Assembly (NCBI GenBank): GCA_026002045.1
Contig: BOAV01000002.1
Span: 9,262-73,261 of the forward strand
From: Spirochaetia bacterium
GTDB lineage: Bacteria > Spirochaetota > Spirochaetia > Treponematales > Breznakiellaceae
Reading direction: 5' to 3'
Length of the DNA: 64,000 bases
A program made the position numbers and the translations under genes. A model generated the notes under the pieces. The model made no database searches. It was given only the letters and a program-made list of their open reading frames with translations, and was not told the DNA's origin. Each line of letters opens with the position of its first letter. Position 1 is the first letter of the stretch. This document shows positions 38,001 to 46,600 of this stretch, in pieces.

Positions 38001-38704
38001 AATACTACACGATACGGATTGTGTTAGGCGAAAGCAACGGCCTTTGGTATTATACCAATATAGTAAGCAAAATAGAAAAAGGAACCCTTTTGGAGGCTTG
38101 CCAAGAATCAAACTTGGGGCGCCAAAAGAATTCCTTTCCCTATATAAACGATACCAAACTTCCTTCCATTTTGCAAGGGATTTTTGCAAAAAATCCTGAT
38201 TTTTTTTCACCGCAGCCCAGCTTTTCTCCCATAGACCTGCTTGATTACATCTACGCCGTACTTCACAGCCCCGCATACCGGGAAAGATACCGTGAATTCC
38301 TCAAAATAGATTTTCCCCGTGTGCCCTATCCGTCTGACGCCGCTTCCTTCCGTGCTTTGGCGGGTCTTGGAGCGAAACTCCGCAACATCCACCTCCTTGA
38401 AGGATTGAAAAGTTCCGATACATTAGCCACCTACCCTATAGAAGGGACAAACCAGATAGACAAACTTAACTATCTGGATGAAAAAGTATGGATTAACAAG
38501 ACGCAGTACTTTGATGATGTGCCGCCTGAAGTTTGGGAGTTTTATATCGGCGGGTATCAGCCTGCGCAGAAGTGGCTGAAGGATAGGAAGGAACGGGTTC
38601 TAAACTATGACGATATTCAGCATTATCAGAAGATTGTTGTGGCGTTACAGGGGACGATTGAAGTGCAGAGGGAGATTGATATTGCCGGTGCTGGGAATTT
38701 GTGA
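35018..38704 (+). CDS. Single-chain restriction-modification enzyme (type IIG/ISP-like) with an inserted LPD-like domain
   Basis: 1228 residues. The N-terminal nuclease has a PD-(D/E)xK core: Pro51-Asp52 and Glu66-Ala-Lys68 in GYIEAK. A helical linker follows, with no helicase motifs, so it is smaller than type ISP enzymes. The N6-adenine methyltransferase has RGVYYTPLPVVQF (~310), motif I DPATGTGTF at 370-378 and motif IV NPPY at 489-492. The C-terminal target-recognition part has SPIDLLDYIYAVLHSP (~1071) as in LlaBIII-type enzymes. Residues ~929-1021 are an extra domain related to that on the 5-formyl-THF ligase at 54007 (see findings). It likely methylates and cuts DNA at one site. Next gene: AAA-DUF4435. 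Confidence 0.88.
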   Translation: MNQYISEIDKIYRSGNGTEHSYRSALKTLFENITKGLVITNEPKRIVCGAPDYIITRDDIPVGYIEAKDITVGLNSKLNREQFDRYKQSLGNLIITDYLTFQLFRDGELAASVSIAKENGGGISPDKTQFTAFTELVEQFVGYRGKSIYQSEQLAKMMAAKAKLLAHSIEKALAEKTSEDDTLSGQLEGFRKVLIHDLSETDFADIYAQTLAYGMFAARLNDRSDTVFNRVQAAHLIPLSNPFLRKFFQYIAGFDLDDRIRWIVDALADLFNCVAVDELLKEFARTNQDPYIHFYETFLAEYDPKLRESRGVYYTPLPVVQFIVRAVDDILQKEFKLPQGLADNSKIKRKVTRSDGTTKSIELHKVQILDPATGTGTFLAEVINKIYEGFAKQQGMWTNYCAEHLIPRLNGFEILMASYAMAHFKLDMTLKETGYHGEDNSRLRVYLTNSLEEPPKEILELPFAQWLGDEAAEANKIKRDTPVMVVLGNPPYSVSSQNKGGWIQHLLEDYKKDLNEQNIQPLSDDYIKFIRYGQYLIDRNSTGVLAYISNSSFTDGLIHRRMRKALLETFDRIYILDLHGSSKKKETAPDGGKDENVFDIQQGVSINLFIKTGQKKKDEPAKVLHFDLYGKREEKYRFLQENSLSTVKWKELLPQELQYFFVTKDFGNQEEYDKGFKVQDLFPVNSDGIVTARDDFTIHDTEQTVKDTINEFLTLDDESARIRFNLGKDVRDWSVAGARKDLTQKPDFSKIIKINYRPFDIRYTYYTEHSSGFHCTPRGNVMRHFLPSDNVGLILGRQGQVVGSMLWNLIFITSRISDKNIYYRGGCIVCPLYRYPEKDALDHDENRRPNLDMKIVNEIAAKIALRFTAEKEPPLTEKLKQAQNLVLDPNAYLGKYEIDGRPKENAASITAYLKQMAKTVTLENADVRGPIVLSANGISKITSFGMTNAVYMKIIAHIPAMLKNAILVYTQKPDKPHSHYRTYKHLVVGIKIDGEYYTIRIVLGESNGLWYYTNIVSKIEKGTLLEACQESNLGRQKNSFPYINDTKLPSILQGIFAKNPDFFSPQPSFSPIDLLDYIYAVLHSPAYRERYREFLKIDFPRVPYPSDAASFRALAGLGAKLRNIHLLEGLKSSDTLATYPIEGTNQIDKLNYLDEKVWINKTQYFDDVPPEVWEFYIGGYQPAQKWLKDRKERVLNYDDIQHYQKIVVALQGTIEVQREIDIAGAGNL

Positions 38705-38739
38705 TAGGATGTGAGTAAGTTAGGAGTAATTGCTAAAGC

Positions 38740-40356
38740 ATGAAAATAAAACAGGTAGAATTAACTAAATTCAAACGGTTTACACATCTGACTATTTCAG
38801 AAATACCCGCTTCGGCTAAATTAGTTGTTCTTATTGGTCCAAATGGATGTGGAAAAACCTCTCTTTTTGAAGCATTTAATCATTGGTATCAACTTTCTGG
38901 ATTTGGAATGCCTGGGGTACAAGACTATTTTGAAAAAAAGCTAGATTCTGTATCAACTGCCAATAATGCATGGTATAATAATAAAGTTCAGTTATCTTTT
39001 CATAATTATGTTCATAATCCTAATCAACAAGCAATGTTAAAAGGTAAATTTTATTTCAGGAGTGCATATAGAAATGAAGCTGATTTTAATATTTCTCAGC
39101 TTAAAAAACAGAATGATCCGACACAAAGTGTTCATTTAGCTAATCTTATGTTAAACGATCAGACTGTGTCGGAAAATTATCAACGACTTGTTGCGAAAAC
39201 TCTGGCAGGAGTATATGATAATGGAAATAACCAAAAAACAGTACAAGCATTGAGAGAAGAAATAATTGGAAAAATACAAACTTCTCTTTCAAATATATTT
39301 GATGATTTAAATCTCAGTTCAATAGGTGACCCATTACAAAATGGCAGTTTTTATTTTAAAAAAGGTAATTCTGTAGACTTTCATTACAAGAATTTATCGG
39401 CCGGAGAAAAATCAGTATTCGATTTAATTTTAGATATGATTATAAAGTCTGCCTATTTCGATGATGCGGTATACTGTATTGATGAGCCAGAAGTACATAT
39501 GCATACGAGATTACAAGGGAAGGTCCTGGGCGAACTTTATAATCTTACACCGGCTAATTCGCAATTATGGGTATCAACGCATTCAATTGGTATGTTTAAA
39601 GAGGCCGAATCTCTGGAAAGGATACATCCGGGTTCTGTTGTATTTCTTGATTTTGATAATTGTGATTTTGATAACGATGAGATAATTAAACCAACAAAAA
39701 TAAACAAGGCTATTTTAGAAAAATTTTACGATTTAGCTTTTGGTGATTTTGCTGGATTAATGGTACCCTCTAAAATTATTTTTTGTGAAGGTACAGACAA
39801 AGGGCGAAGATATAAAAATTTTGATGCACAAATATATAGTATAATATTTACCGATAAATACCCTGATGCAAAATTTATATCATTGGGATCGTGTAGCGAG
39901 CTAGAAGCTATTGATACAAATGCTGTAGGTAGCGTAATTACAAGCATAATAAATTGTTCAGAGATTGTTAAATTAGTTGATAGGGATGATAGGAGCGATG
40001 CCCAAGTACAAGAGTTGGTCGAAAAAGGAATTAAGGTAACAACCAAAAGAAACATTGAAAGTTATTTGTTGGATGATGTTGTTATCGCTAAACTATGTAA
40101 TTCTATAGGGAAGCCGGAATTAACGACACAGTGTATTACAGTTAAACAACAAGCGTTGGTAAGTAGTATAGGTCGTGGTAATCCCCCAGATGATTATAAA
40201 TCAGCAAGTGGAGATGTTTACGTTGGAATTAAACAATTACTTCAATTAACTCAGTGTGGCGATAATAAATGTGCTTTTTTTAGAGATACAGTTGCACCGT
40301 TGATAACTGAAGATATGGATATATACAGAGAATTGGAACAAGAAATATTTTTATGA
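38740..40356 (+). CDS. AAA ATPase-DUF4435 (TOPRIM-like) fusion, PARIS/OLD-type defence protein
   Basis: 538 residues. ABC-like ATPase: Walker A GPNGCGKTS (33-41), signature LSAGEKS (~219), Walker B CIDEPE with Asp248/Glu249, and H-loop VSTHS (His281). The C-terminal ~195 residues match DUF4435: IIFCEGTD (Glu350), LVDRDDRSD (Asp414, Asp416) and KRNIESYLLDD (Glu440), a TOPRIM-like metal site. PARIS systems use an AAA ATPase (AriA) plus a DUF4435 nuclease (AriB), sometimes fused; OLD proteins share the layout. PARIS is triggered by phage anti-restriction proteins, which fits its place 35 bases after a restriction enzyme. Base composition is much more AT-rich than the chromosome. The mechanism is inferred. 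Confidence 0.82.
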   Translation: MKIKQVELTKFKRFTHLTISEIPASAKLVVLIGPNGCGKTSLFEAFNHWYQLSGFGMPGVQDYFEKKLDSVSTANNAWYNNKVQLSFHNYVHNPNQQAMLKGKFYFRSAYRNEADFNISQLKKQNDPTQSVHLANLMLNDQTVSENYQRLVAKTLAGVYDNGNNQKTVQALREEIIGKIQTSLSNIFDDLNLSSIGDPLQNGSFYFKKGNSVDFHYKNLSAGEKSVFDLILDMIIKSAYFDDAVYCIDEPEVHMHTRLQGKVLGELYNLTPANSQLWVSTHSIGMFKEAESLERIHPGSVVFLDFDNCDFDNDEIIKPTKINKAILEKFYDLAFGDFAGLMVPSKIIFCEGTDKGRRYKNFDAQIYSIIFTDKYPDAKFISLGSCSELEAIDTNAVGSVITSIINCSEIVKLVDRDDRSDAQVQELVEKGIKVTTKRNIESYLLDDVVIAKLCNSIGKPELTTQCITVKQQALVSSIGRGNPPDDYKSASGDVYVGIKQLLQLTQCGDNKCAFFRDTVAPLITEDMDIYRELEQEIFL

Positions 40357-40390
40357 ACATAAAGATGCATGAAGATAAGATTAAATCTTC

Positions 40391-40419
40391 TTGAATTCAT
40401 CTAGTTAATATAGTATAAT
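40391..40419 (+). promoter_or_regulatory. Promoter of the antitoxin-mazF unit
   Basis: TTGAAT (40391-40396), 17 bases, perfect TATAAT (40414-40419). AGGGG at 40424-40428 is the ribosome site for the ATG at 40437. Confidence 0.65.
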
Positions 40420-40436
40420 TTTTTAGGGGTATTTTT

Positions 40437-40649
40437 ATGGGAACACTGGAAATCATGGAAAGAATCAATGAATTACCCTCGGATCAACGGATGCTTATTG
40501 CAGAAAAAATTATTCATTCTGTCCGCAAAGAAGAAACGAAATCGCAATTGAAGCTGGTGGCCGAAAGACTGTGTGCTGACTATAAAAATGATAAAGAACT
40601 GACCATCTTTACCCAGCTTGACGGGGAGGACTTCTATGAAACAAGGTGA
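40437..40649 (+). CDS. Antitoxin of a MazF-type pair
   Basis: 70 residues. An N-terminal helix region (MERINELPSDQRMLIAEKII) and the tail TIFTQLDGEDFYETR, which recurs in small antitoxins encoded just before MazF. It overlaps the mazF start by 14 bases. Its own promoter is present. The toxin it would bind is truncated here. Confidence 0.75.
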   Translation: MGTLEIMERINELPSDQRMLIAEKIIHSVRKEETKSQLKLVAERLCADYKNDKELTIFTQLDGEDFYETR

Positions 40650-40782
40650 AGTCTGGAAAGTAGAACTGGACCCCACAATAGGTGCTGAAATAAAGAAAAC
40701 CCGTCCTGCGGTGATAATTAATGATGATGATATGGGGGCTTTGCCATTAAAACTAATCGTTCCTATTGTACAGAAGTTATAG
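40636..40782 (+). pseudogene. Truncated MazF/PemK toxin
   Basis: 48 codons: MKQGEVWKVELDPTIGAEI then KKTRPAVIINDD, the well-conserved MazF start, followed by LPLKLIVPIVQKL and a stop. MazF is about 110 residues, so the second half is missing; I see no continuation in another frame before recG, whose stop lies 37 bases on. Probably a decayed toxin cut off where the island meets the chromosome. Confidence 0.75.
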
Positions 40783-40819
40783 GGGCGGATTTAGGACAAA
40801 CGAAAATTAATTGATAGCC

Positions 40820-43045
40820 TCACACCCCCACCCCTCCAAAGGGCGCCGCCCTTTCCAGCACCTCCGCGATGCAGCGGTTCTCCGGCCGTAACAGGCCGGG
40901 ATCTGCTTCGAGGATGGCGAAGGCATCGGCGCGGGCACGCTCAAGTTCCGCCGCGTCGCGGATGGGGTTGGCAAGGCCCAGGCTGAGGTAGCCTGACTGC
41001 TCAATGCCGGCGATCTGGCCGGGGCCCCGGATCTTGAGGTCCTCCTCGGCAATGACAAAGCCGTCGTTGCTTTCCAGCATCACCTTGAGCCGGGCCTGCC
41101 AGTCCTCGATGTTTTCCCCGGTGGGGAGGGGGCCTTCGGGATCGGAGTAGACCAGAAAACAGTAGGACTGCTGTTCGCCCCGGCCCACCCGGCCCCGAAG
41201 CTGGTGGAGGGCGGAAAGGCCGAAGCGCTCGGCGTGTTCGATCACCATGCAGGTGGCGTTGGGCACGTCTACCCCTACTTCCACCACGCTGGTGGCGACC
41301 AGGAGCCGTATCTCGCCCCGGCGGAAAGCGTCCATGGTCTGCCGCTTTTCCTCTTCATCAAGCCGTGAATGGACCAGGGCCGTTTTGTATTGGGGGAACA
41401 CCTCGCGGGCAAGGCGATCCGCCATGGACTCGGCGTCTTTCAGGTCCGCAGTGCGGCCCCCGGCCTCGCTGGCCTCGATTAACGGATAGACAAAATAGGC
41501 CTGCCGCCCGGCAGCAAGCTCTTTGCGGACGAAGCCGTAAACCTTATCCTCGTTGGCCTCCTTGGCCAGGTGGGTCTTGATGGGCTTCCTTCCGGGGGGC
41601 AGGTCCCGGATAAGCGACACATCCAGGTCGCCGAAAACCGTGAGCGCCAGGGTGCGGGGGATGGGGGTGGCGCTCATCATCAAAAGGCCGGGGTGGTCCC
41701 CCTTTGCCATGATGAGGGAACGCTGGGTGACCCCGAAGCGGTGCTGCTCGTCCACCACTGCAAGCCGCAGGTCGTGGTAGACCACATCCTGGGAAAACAG
41801 GGCGTGGGTCCCCAGGGCAATGTCGATTTCCCCGGCGGCAAGGCGCTTGAGCAGTTCCTTGCGCCCGGCGGCTTTGATGTTCCCGGTTAAAAAGCTTAAG
41901 CGAATCCCGATGGGTTCCAAAAGTCGGGCGGCGTTTTCCGCATGCTGACGGGCAAGCAGTTCCGTGGGGGCCATGATCGCCGCCTGCCCACCGCTTTCCA
42001 CCGCCTTGAGCGCCGCGAGAAAAGACACCAGGGTCTTCCCGGAACCCACATCTCCCTGGAGCAACCGCGCCATGGGCCAGGGGCTGTCCATGTCCGAATT
42101 GATTTCGGCAATCGCCCCGGTTTGGCCCGCGGTGAGGGAGAAGGGGAGGCGTTCAATGAGGCGCTGCTGTAATGGGGTAAACGAGGCATCATTGACGGCT
42201 AAGGCGTTATTTATTAAGTTTTTATCCAGGTCAGGGGCTTTTCCCTGAAGCGGCACTTGTGCTGCCGAGGTGGTCTTGGTAGCTCCTGGCCTTCGCCGCT
42301 CCAGTGCCCGCCGCCCAATGATCACCTCAAGATAAAAAAGTTCCCCATAGACAAGGGTTTTCTGGGCCAGGTTCAGTTCCGCCATGGACGCGGGGAAGTG
42401 GATCGCCCTGACGGCCTGAGATTTGGGGAGCAGGCCGTCCCGTTCGATGATTGCCTGGGGAAGTTCCTCTTCAATGGAAGCTCCGTACTGGATCAATGCC
42501 TGTTTGACAAAGCGGCGGACCTGATTCACGGTGAGCCCGGCGGAAAGGGGGTAGACCGGGATGATGCTGCCCGATCTGCCGCTGGAGCCGGTTCCCGATG
42601 CCGCCGCGCCGTCCTCCGTCGGGCCGGAGCCGACCCCAAGGGGTTCCGTCTCAAATTCGGAGCACTGGAGCTCGCCGTACTTGTAATGGAAATGGCGGCC
42701 CCAGAGCTGATACCGGTTTCCCACCACAAGCTGCTTTTCCAGCCAGGGCCGGTTAAAACAGACCAGCACCGCCCGGCCCGTGTCATCCTCCACATGGACC
42801 TTGAGGGTCCGCATCCGGCCAAAGCCGATCCAGTCGTGGGCAAGGACGGTGATCACGGTACAGATCGCGGGAAAGCGGGAAAAATCCTTAAGGGGGACGC
42901 TGCGGCTCCGGTCTTCCCAGTCACGGGGGTAATGGCCGAGGAGGTCCGCTACGGTACAAAGCCCCGCCTTGATAAAAGGCTCGGCCTTTTTGTCCTTGAG
43001 CCCGTTTATGCTGGTGATAGGCTGGTCAAGTTCCCGGAGAAACAT
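40820..43045 (-). CDS. recG: ATP-dependent DNA helicase RecG
   Basis: 741 residues, somewhat longer than the usual ~690 because of two Ser/Gly/Ala-rich inserts (~150-165 and ~255-275). Wedge domain at the N-terminus; Walker A QGDVGSGKT; VVDEQHRFGV (DEQH box); SATPIPRTLALTVFGD; C-terminal ATSVVEVGVDVPNAT and HQLRGRVGRG. Remodels stalled replication forks and Holliday junctions. Follows the yggT gene by 15 bases on the same strand. It forms the right border of the AT-rich island. Confidence 0.96.
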   Translation of the reverse strand: MFLRELDQPITSINGLKDKKAEPFIKAGLCTVADLLGHYPRDWEDRSRSVPLKDFSRFPAICTVITVLAHDWIGFGRMRTLKVHVEDDTGRAVLVCFNRPWLEKQLVVGNRYQLWGRHFHYKYGELQCSEFETEPLGVGSGPTEDGAAASGTGSSGRSGSIIPVYPLSAGLTVNQVRRFVKQALIQYGASIEEELPQAIIERDGLLPKSQAVRAIHFPASMAELNLAQKTLVYGELFYLEVIIGRRALERRRPGATKTTSAAQVPLQGKAPDLDKNLINNALAVNDASFTPLQQRLIERLPFSLTAGQTGAIAEINSDMDSPWPMARLLQGDVGSGKTLVSFLAALKAVESGGQAAIMAPTELLARQHAENAARLLEPIGIRLSFLTGNIKAAGRKELLKRLAAGEIDIALGTHALFSQDVVYHDLRLAVVDEQHRFGVTQRSLIMAKGDHPGLLMMSATPIPRTLALTVFGDLDVSLIRDLPPGRKPIKTHLAKEANEDKVYGFVRKELAAGRQAYFVYPLIEASEAGGRTADLKDAESMADRLAREVFPQYKTALVHSRLDEEEKRQTMDAFRRGEIRLLVATSVVEVGVDVPNATCMVIEHAERFGLSALHQLRGRVGRGEQQSYCFLVYSDPEGPLPTGENIEDWQARLKVMLESNDGFVIAEEDLKIRGPGQIAGIEQSGYLSLGLANPIRDAAELERARADAFAILEADPGLLRPENRCIAEVLERAAPFGGVGV

Positions 43046-43060
43046 GCGTCGCTTCGCCGC

Positions 43061-43648
43061 TTAAATGGGCAGCCGTACCAGCAGGGGCGTCACTTTGCCG
43101 ATTGCGAATCCCCCCACGGCCATGAGGGCCAGTAAAATCACGATGGAAAGGATGATCCCCGAACGATAATTGACGATCCGGCTGCGGAAGAAGAACCGGG
43201 TGATGCGGTACAGCACGGGCTGGGAAATGCTGTCGATGATCCGCCAGAAGGGGCTGTAGATGTTCTGGTTGCTGAGGTAGGCGATGAGCCGCAGTCCCAG
43301 GATTACCGCAAAAAAGCCCAGGATGAAGGACGCCGCCGACCAGAGTGACGAGACGGCAATCCCCAGCACGAGCCCCAGGCTGATGAATCCGGACCGGGCG
43401 ACAATGCTGAACACATTCTGGGCCAGGGACAGGGCCGCCATTGCCGCGATGGGGCTTAGGTCGATAAAGCCGGTCCGCAGAATGGGAAAACGGCTCCACC
43501 AGGCAAGATAGGGGTCGGTGATGCGGGAAAGGATTTCCACGGGCCTGCCGAAACGGGCCCCGCTGAACCAGGTAAACATGACCCGGATAAATATGAGGAG
43601 CATGTAAACGCTGGCCAGGCTCCCCAAGATACTCATGATTTTTTGCAT
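43061..43648 (-). CDS. YggT-family membrane protein
   Basis: 195 residues from ATG 43648, which follows the dnaE stop by one base; the open frame extends further into dnaE but has no better start. Two YggT repeats, each with a hydrophobic pair ending in a DP/QP turn: LIFIRVMFTWFSG...ITDPYL and RLIAYLSNQ...SISQPVL. Inner-membrane protein; relatives affect septation, osmotic tolerance or thylakoid organisation. Translationally coupled to dnaE. Confidence 0.82.
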   Translation of the reverse strand: MQKIMSILGSLASVYMLLIFIRVMFTWFSGARFGRPVEILSRITDPYLAWWSRFPILRTGFIDLSPIAAMAALSLAQNVFSIVARSGFISLGLVLGIAVSSLWSAASFILGFFAVILGLRLIAYLSNQNIYSPFWRIIDSISQPVLYRITRFFFRSRIVNYRSGIILSIVILLALMAVGGFAIGKVTPLLVRLPI

Positions 43649-43649
43649 G

Positions 43650-46600
43650 CTATACCCGCCAGACCTTGGCAACCCCGGCGCAATGGGCCAGGCTGTCAAT
43701 GGATTCAGCGGTCGCGGCGGCCCCGATCTGGGTGGTGGTGCGGATCACCCGCTCCCCCTCCGGCAGGTTGAGGTGGATATACACCTGACAGGGGCCGGAT
43801 GTCCCGTACAGATAATCCCGCAGGGGGAAGAGGGTCTCATCCTGTTCCACCGCCCCCTCATTCAGCTGGATATGCACTTCCCGGAAACTGCTGTTGCTTT
43901 CTGTTTCGCTGACAGCCGGGGTGGGTTCGATCTTGTCGGATTCTTCTTCACTGTTCATTTTTGCCGCCTTTCGCCTGAGCTTTCCTATTTCCAGCACCGA
44001 GCCTACCTTGAAGCTCAACTTATCCCGGCTCTTGTCCAGCCGCCCCTTAACCGCGATGCAATGGTCTTCTTCAACGTTGTCCCTACAGGTTTCCCAGGTA
44101 TTCGGGAAAAAGACCAGATCGATTTTACCTTTATAGTCCGTAAGAGAACCAAAGGCCATGGGCTTGTTGTTCTTTTTGGCAATGATGGGATTGAGCCGGG
44201 TCAGTATTCCTATCAGGGTATACTCGCCATTTTCCGTGCCCTGTTCCGGCTTTGAAAGGTCCAGGTTTACAAACTGTTCCCAGGCTTCCCTGTATTCGTC
44301 CATGGGTTTTAAATCCGCCGATGAATTGTCCGCTGCGGTCCAAGTTGATTGGGGCCCTCCGTCGGGGGAACAGAATTCCAAAAGGTTTTCCTTTATTTTC
44401 AACCGGTCCGGGGGAAGGATCGAATCCACCCGCAGGCTCGGTTTGCCCCGCTGCAGGTCCAGCTTGCCCCTGAGGGCGATAAAATCGCCCACATCAATTT
44501 TATCCCGGCAGCCTTCCCAGGTCTTTTCAAAAAAGGCGAGGTCTATTTCGCCCCGGTAATCAGAAAGGGACCCAAAGGCCATGGACTTGCCGGCCTTGGT
44601 TATGATGGGCTTCAGGCTTGCGATGATCCCTATCAGGGTGTATTCCTGTTCAGGGGCGCTGTCCGCTTTGGAAAGATCGAGTTTCACAAACTGTTCCCAC
44701 TCCGTTTTTAAACCGTCCATGGGATGGCCGGAAAAATAAAAACCGATCAGGTCCTTCTCGATTTTCAGGCGGTCCTCCCGACTCCCTTCGGGAAAGGACT
44801 CAAATGCAAAATCGGGGAATTCCTTTTCCCCTGAGTCCCCAAAGAGGCTGGTCTGCCCGAATTGCTTGTCGTCCTTGATATTCTGGGCATAATCCACCGC
44901 CCGCTCCAGATTCCCCTGGAGCACCTCCCGGCTCTGCTCAAAATGATCAAAGGCCCCGGTAAGAATGAGGAGCTCGATCACCTTCTTGCCCACGGTCTTG
45001 ATGTTTACCCGGTTAAGGAAATCAATAAGGCCCTTGTAGGACCCGTCCTTGCGGCAGGCCACGATTTCCTCGGCGGAGGCCTCCCCCAGGCCCTTGATCC
45101 CCACCAGACCGTAGACGATGCGGCCGTCAACCACGGTAAAGAGGGGGCCTGAGCGGTTGATATCCGGGGGATCGATGGGGATACCCATCCGGCGGGCCTC
45201 TTCAATGTACAGGGGGAGCTTATCAACGCTGGAGATTTCGTTGGTCATGTTGGCGGCCATGAATTCCACCGGGAAATTGGCCTTAAGGTAGGCGGTCTGG
45301 TAGGCCAGCACCGCATAGGCCGCCGCGTGGCTCTTGTTGAAGCCGTACCCGGCAAAGGGGATAAGGATTTCAAAGATCCGGTCCGCGTCTTCGGCCTTAT
45401 AGCCCCGTGCAATGGCGCCGGAAATAAACTTTTCCTTCTCCTTGACCATGACCTCCATCTTCTTTTTTCCCATGGCCCGGCGGAGCAGGTCCGCCTGACC
45501 CAGGCTGTACCCGGCGATGATCTGGGCCACCTGCATAACCTGTTCCTGGTATACGATGACCCCGTAGGTCTCCTTCAGGATAGTTTCCAGGCTGGGGTCG
45601 GGGTAGACGATGGCCTGGCGGCCCTGTTTTGAAGCGATAAACTGGGGGATATTGTCCATGGGCCCCGGCCGGTAGAGGGCGTTTAAGGCGATAAGATCTT
45701 CAATGCTGTTGGGCTGAGCCTCTTTGAGGTATTTTTGCATCCCCTCGGATTCAAACTGGAATATGCCGTAGCTTCTCCCTTCCCCCAGCATCTTAAAGAC
45801 CGCCTCCGACTCCGGCGTTCCGGTCTCGGGTATTGCTTCAATGTCGAAGTTGGCGTATTCCCCGCCCCGGCGGCGGATCAGCTTTACCGAATGGTCGATA
45901 AGGTCCAGGGTTTTGAGCCCCAAAAAGTCCATCTTGACCAGGCCCTGGGGTTCAATGATATCCATGGTATACTGGCTCGCTATGCTCCCGTCTTTATGAT
46001 CCATGTAGAGGGGCACGTAGTCGGTCAGGTCCGTTTTGCCGATCACCACACCCGAGGCATGGATGCTGGAATTGCGGTTCTTCCCCTCAAGCTTGCGGGC
46101 CATGGCAAAAAGTTCCTGATACTTGGGATTTTCCTCCAGCTCTTTCAGGCGGGGCTCCTGCTCAAAGGCCTTTTTCAGGTTCATCTTGGGGTCTTCCGGG
46201 ATGAGCTTGGTGATCATGTTGGACTCATCAATGCTGATGTCCAGGGCCCGCGCCACATCCTTGACCGCCGCCTTGGCCTTCATGGTCCCAAAGGTGATGA
46301 TCTGCCCGACTTTTTCCTTACCGTATTTTTCGGTCACATAGTCGATCACCCGCTGCCGGCCTTCGTTGGCAAAGTCCACGTCAAAGTCCGGCATGGAGAT
46401 ACGTTCCGGGTTGAGGAAGCGCTCAAAAAGGAGGTTGTACTTGATGGGATCGTTGTTGGTGATCCGCAGGGCATAGGCCACGATGGACCCTGCGCCGGAA
46501 CCCCGTCCGGGGCCCACGGGGATCTCGTGCTCCTTGGCCCAGTTGATAAAGTCCGCCACGATGAGGAAGTAGCCGGGGAAACCCATGCTGATGATCACCC

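Noticed and set aside
35018..38704. BREX PglX or DISARM methyltransferase
   Set aside because: The companion genes of those systems (PglZ, BrxC, DrmA/B) are absent, and the N-terminal nuclease plus C-terminal recognition part fit a type IIG/ISP-like enzyme.
34641..40820. Integration attachment site at tRNA-fMet
   Set aside because: I looked for a repeat of the tRNA 3' end (GGTTCGAGTCCTACTCCTGC) at the right edge of the island and found none; no integrase gene is present.
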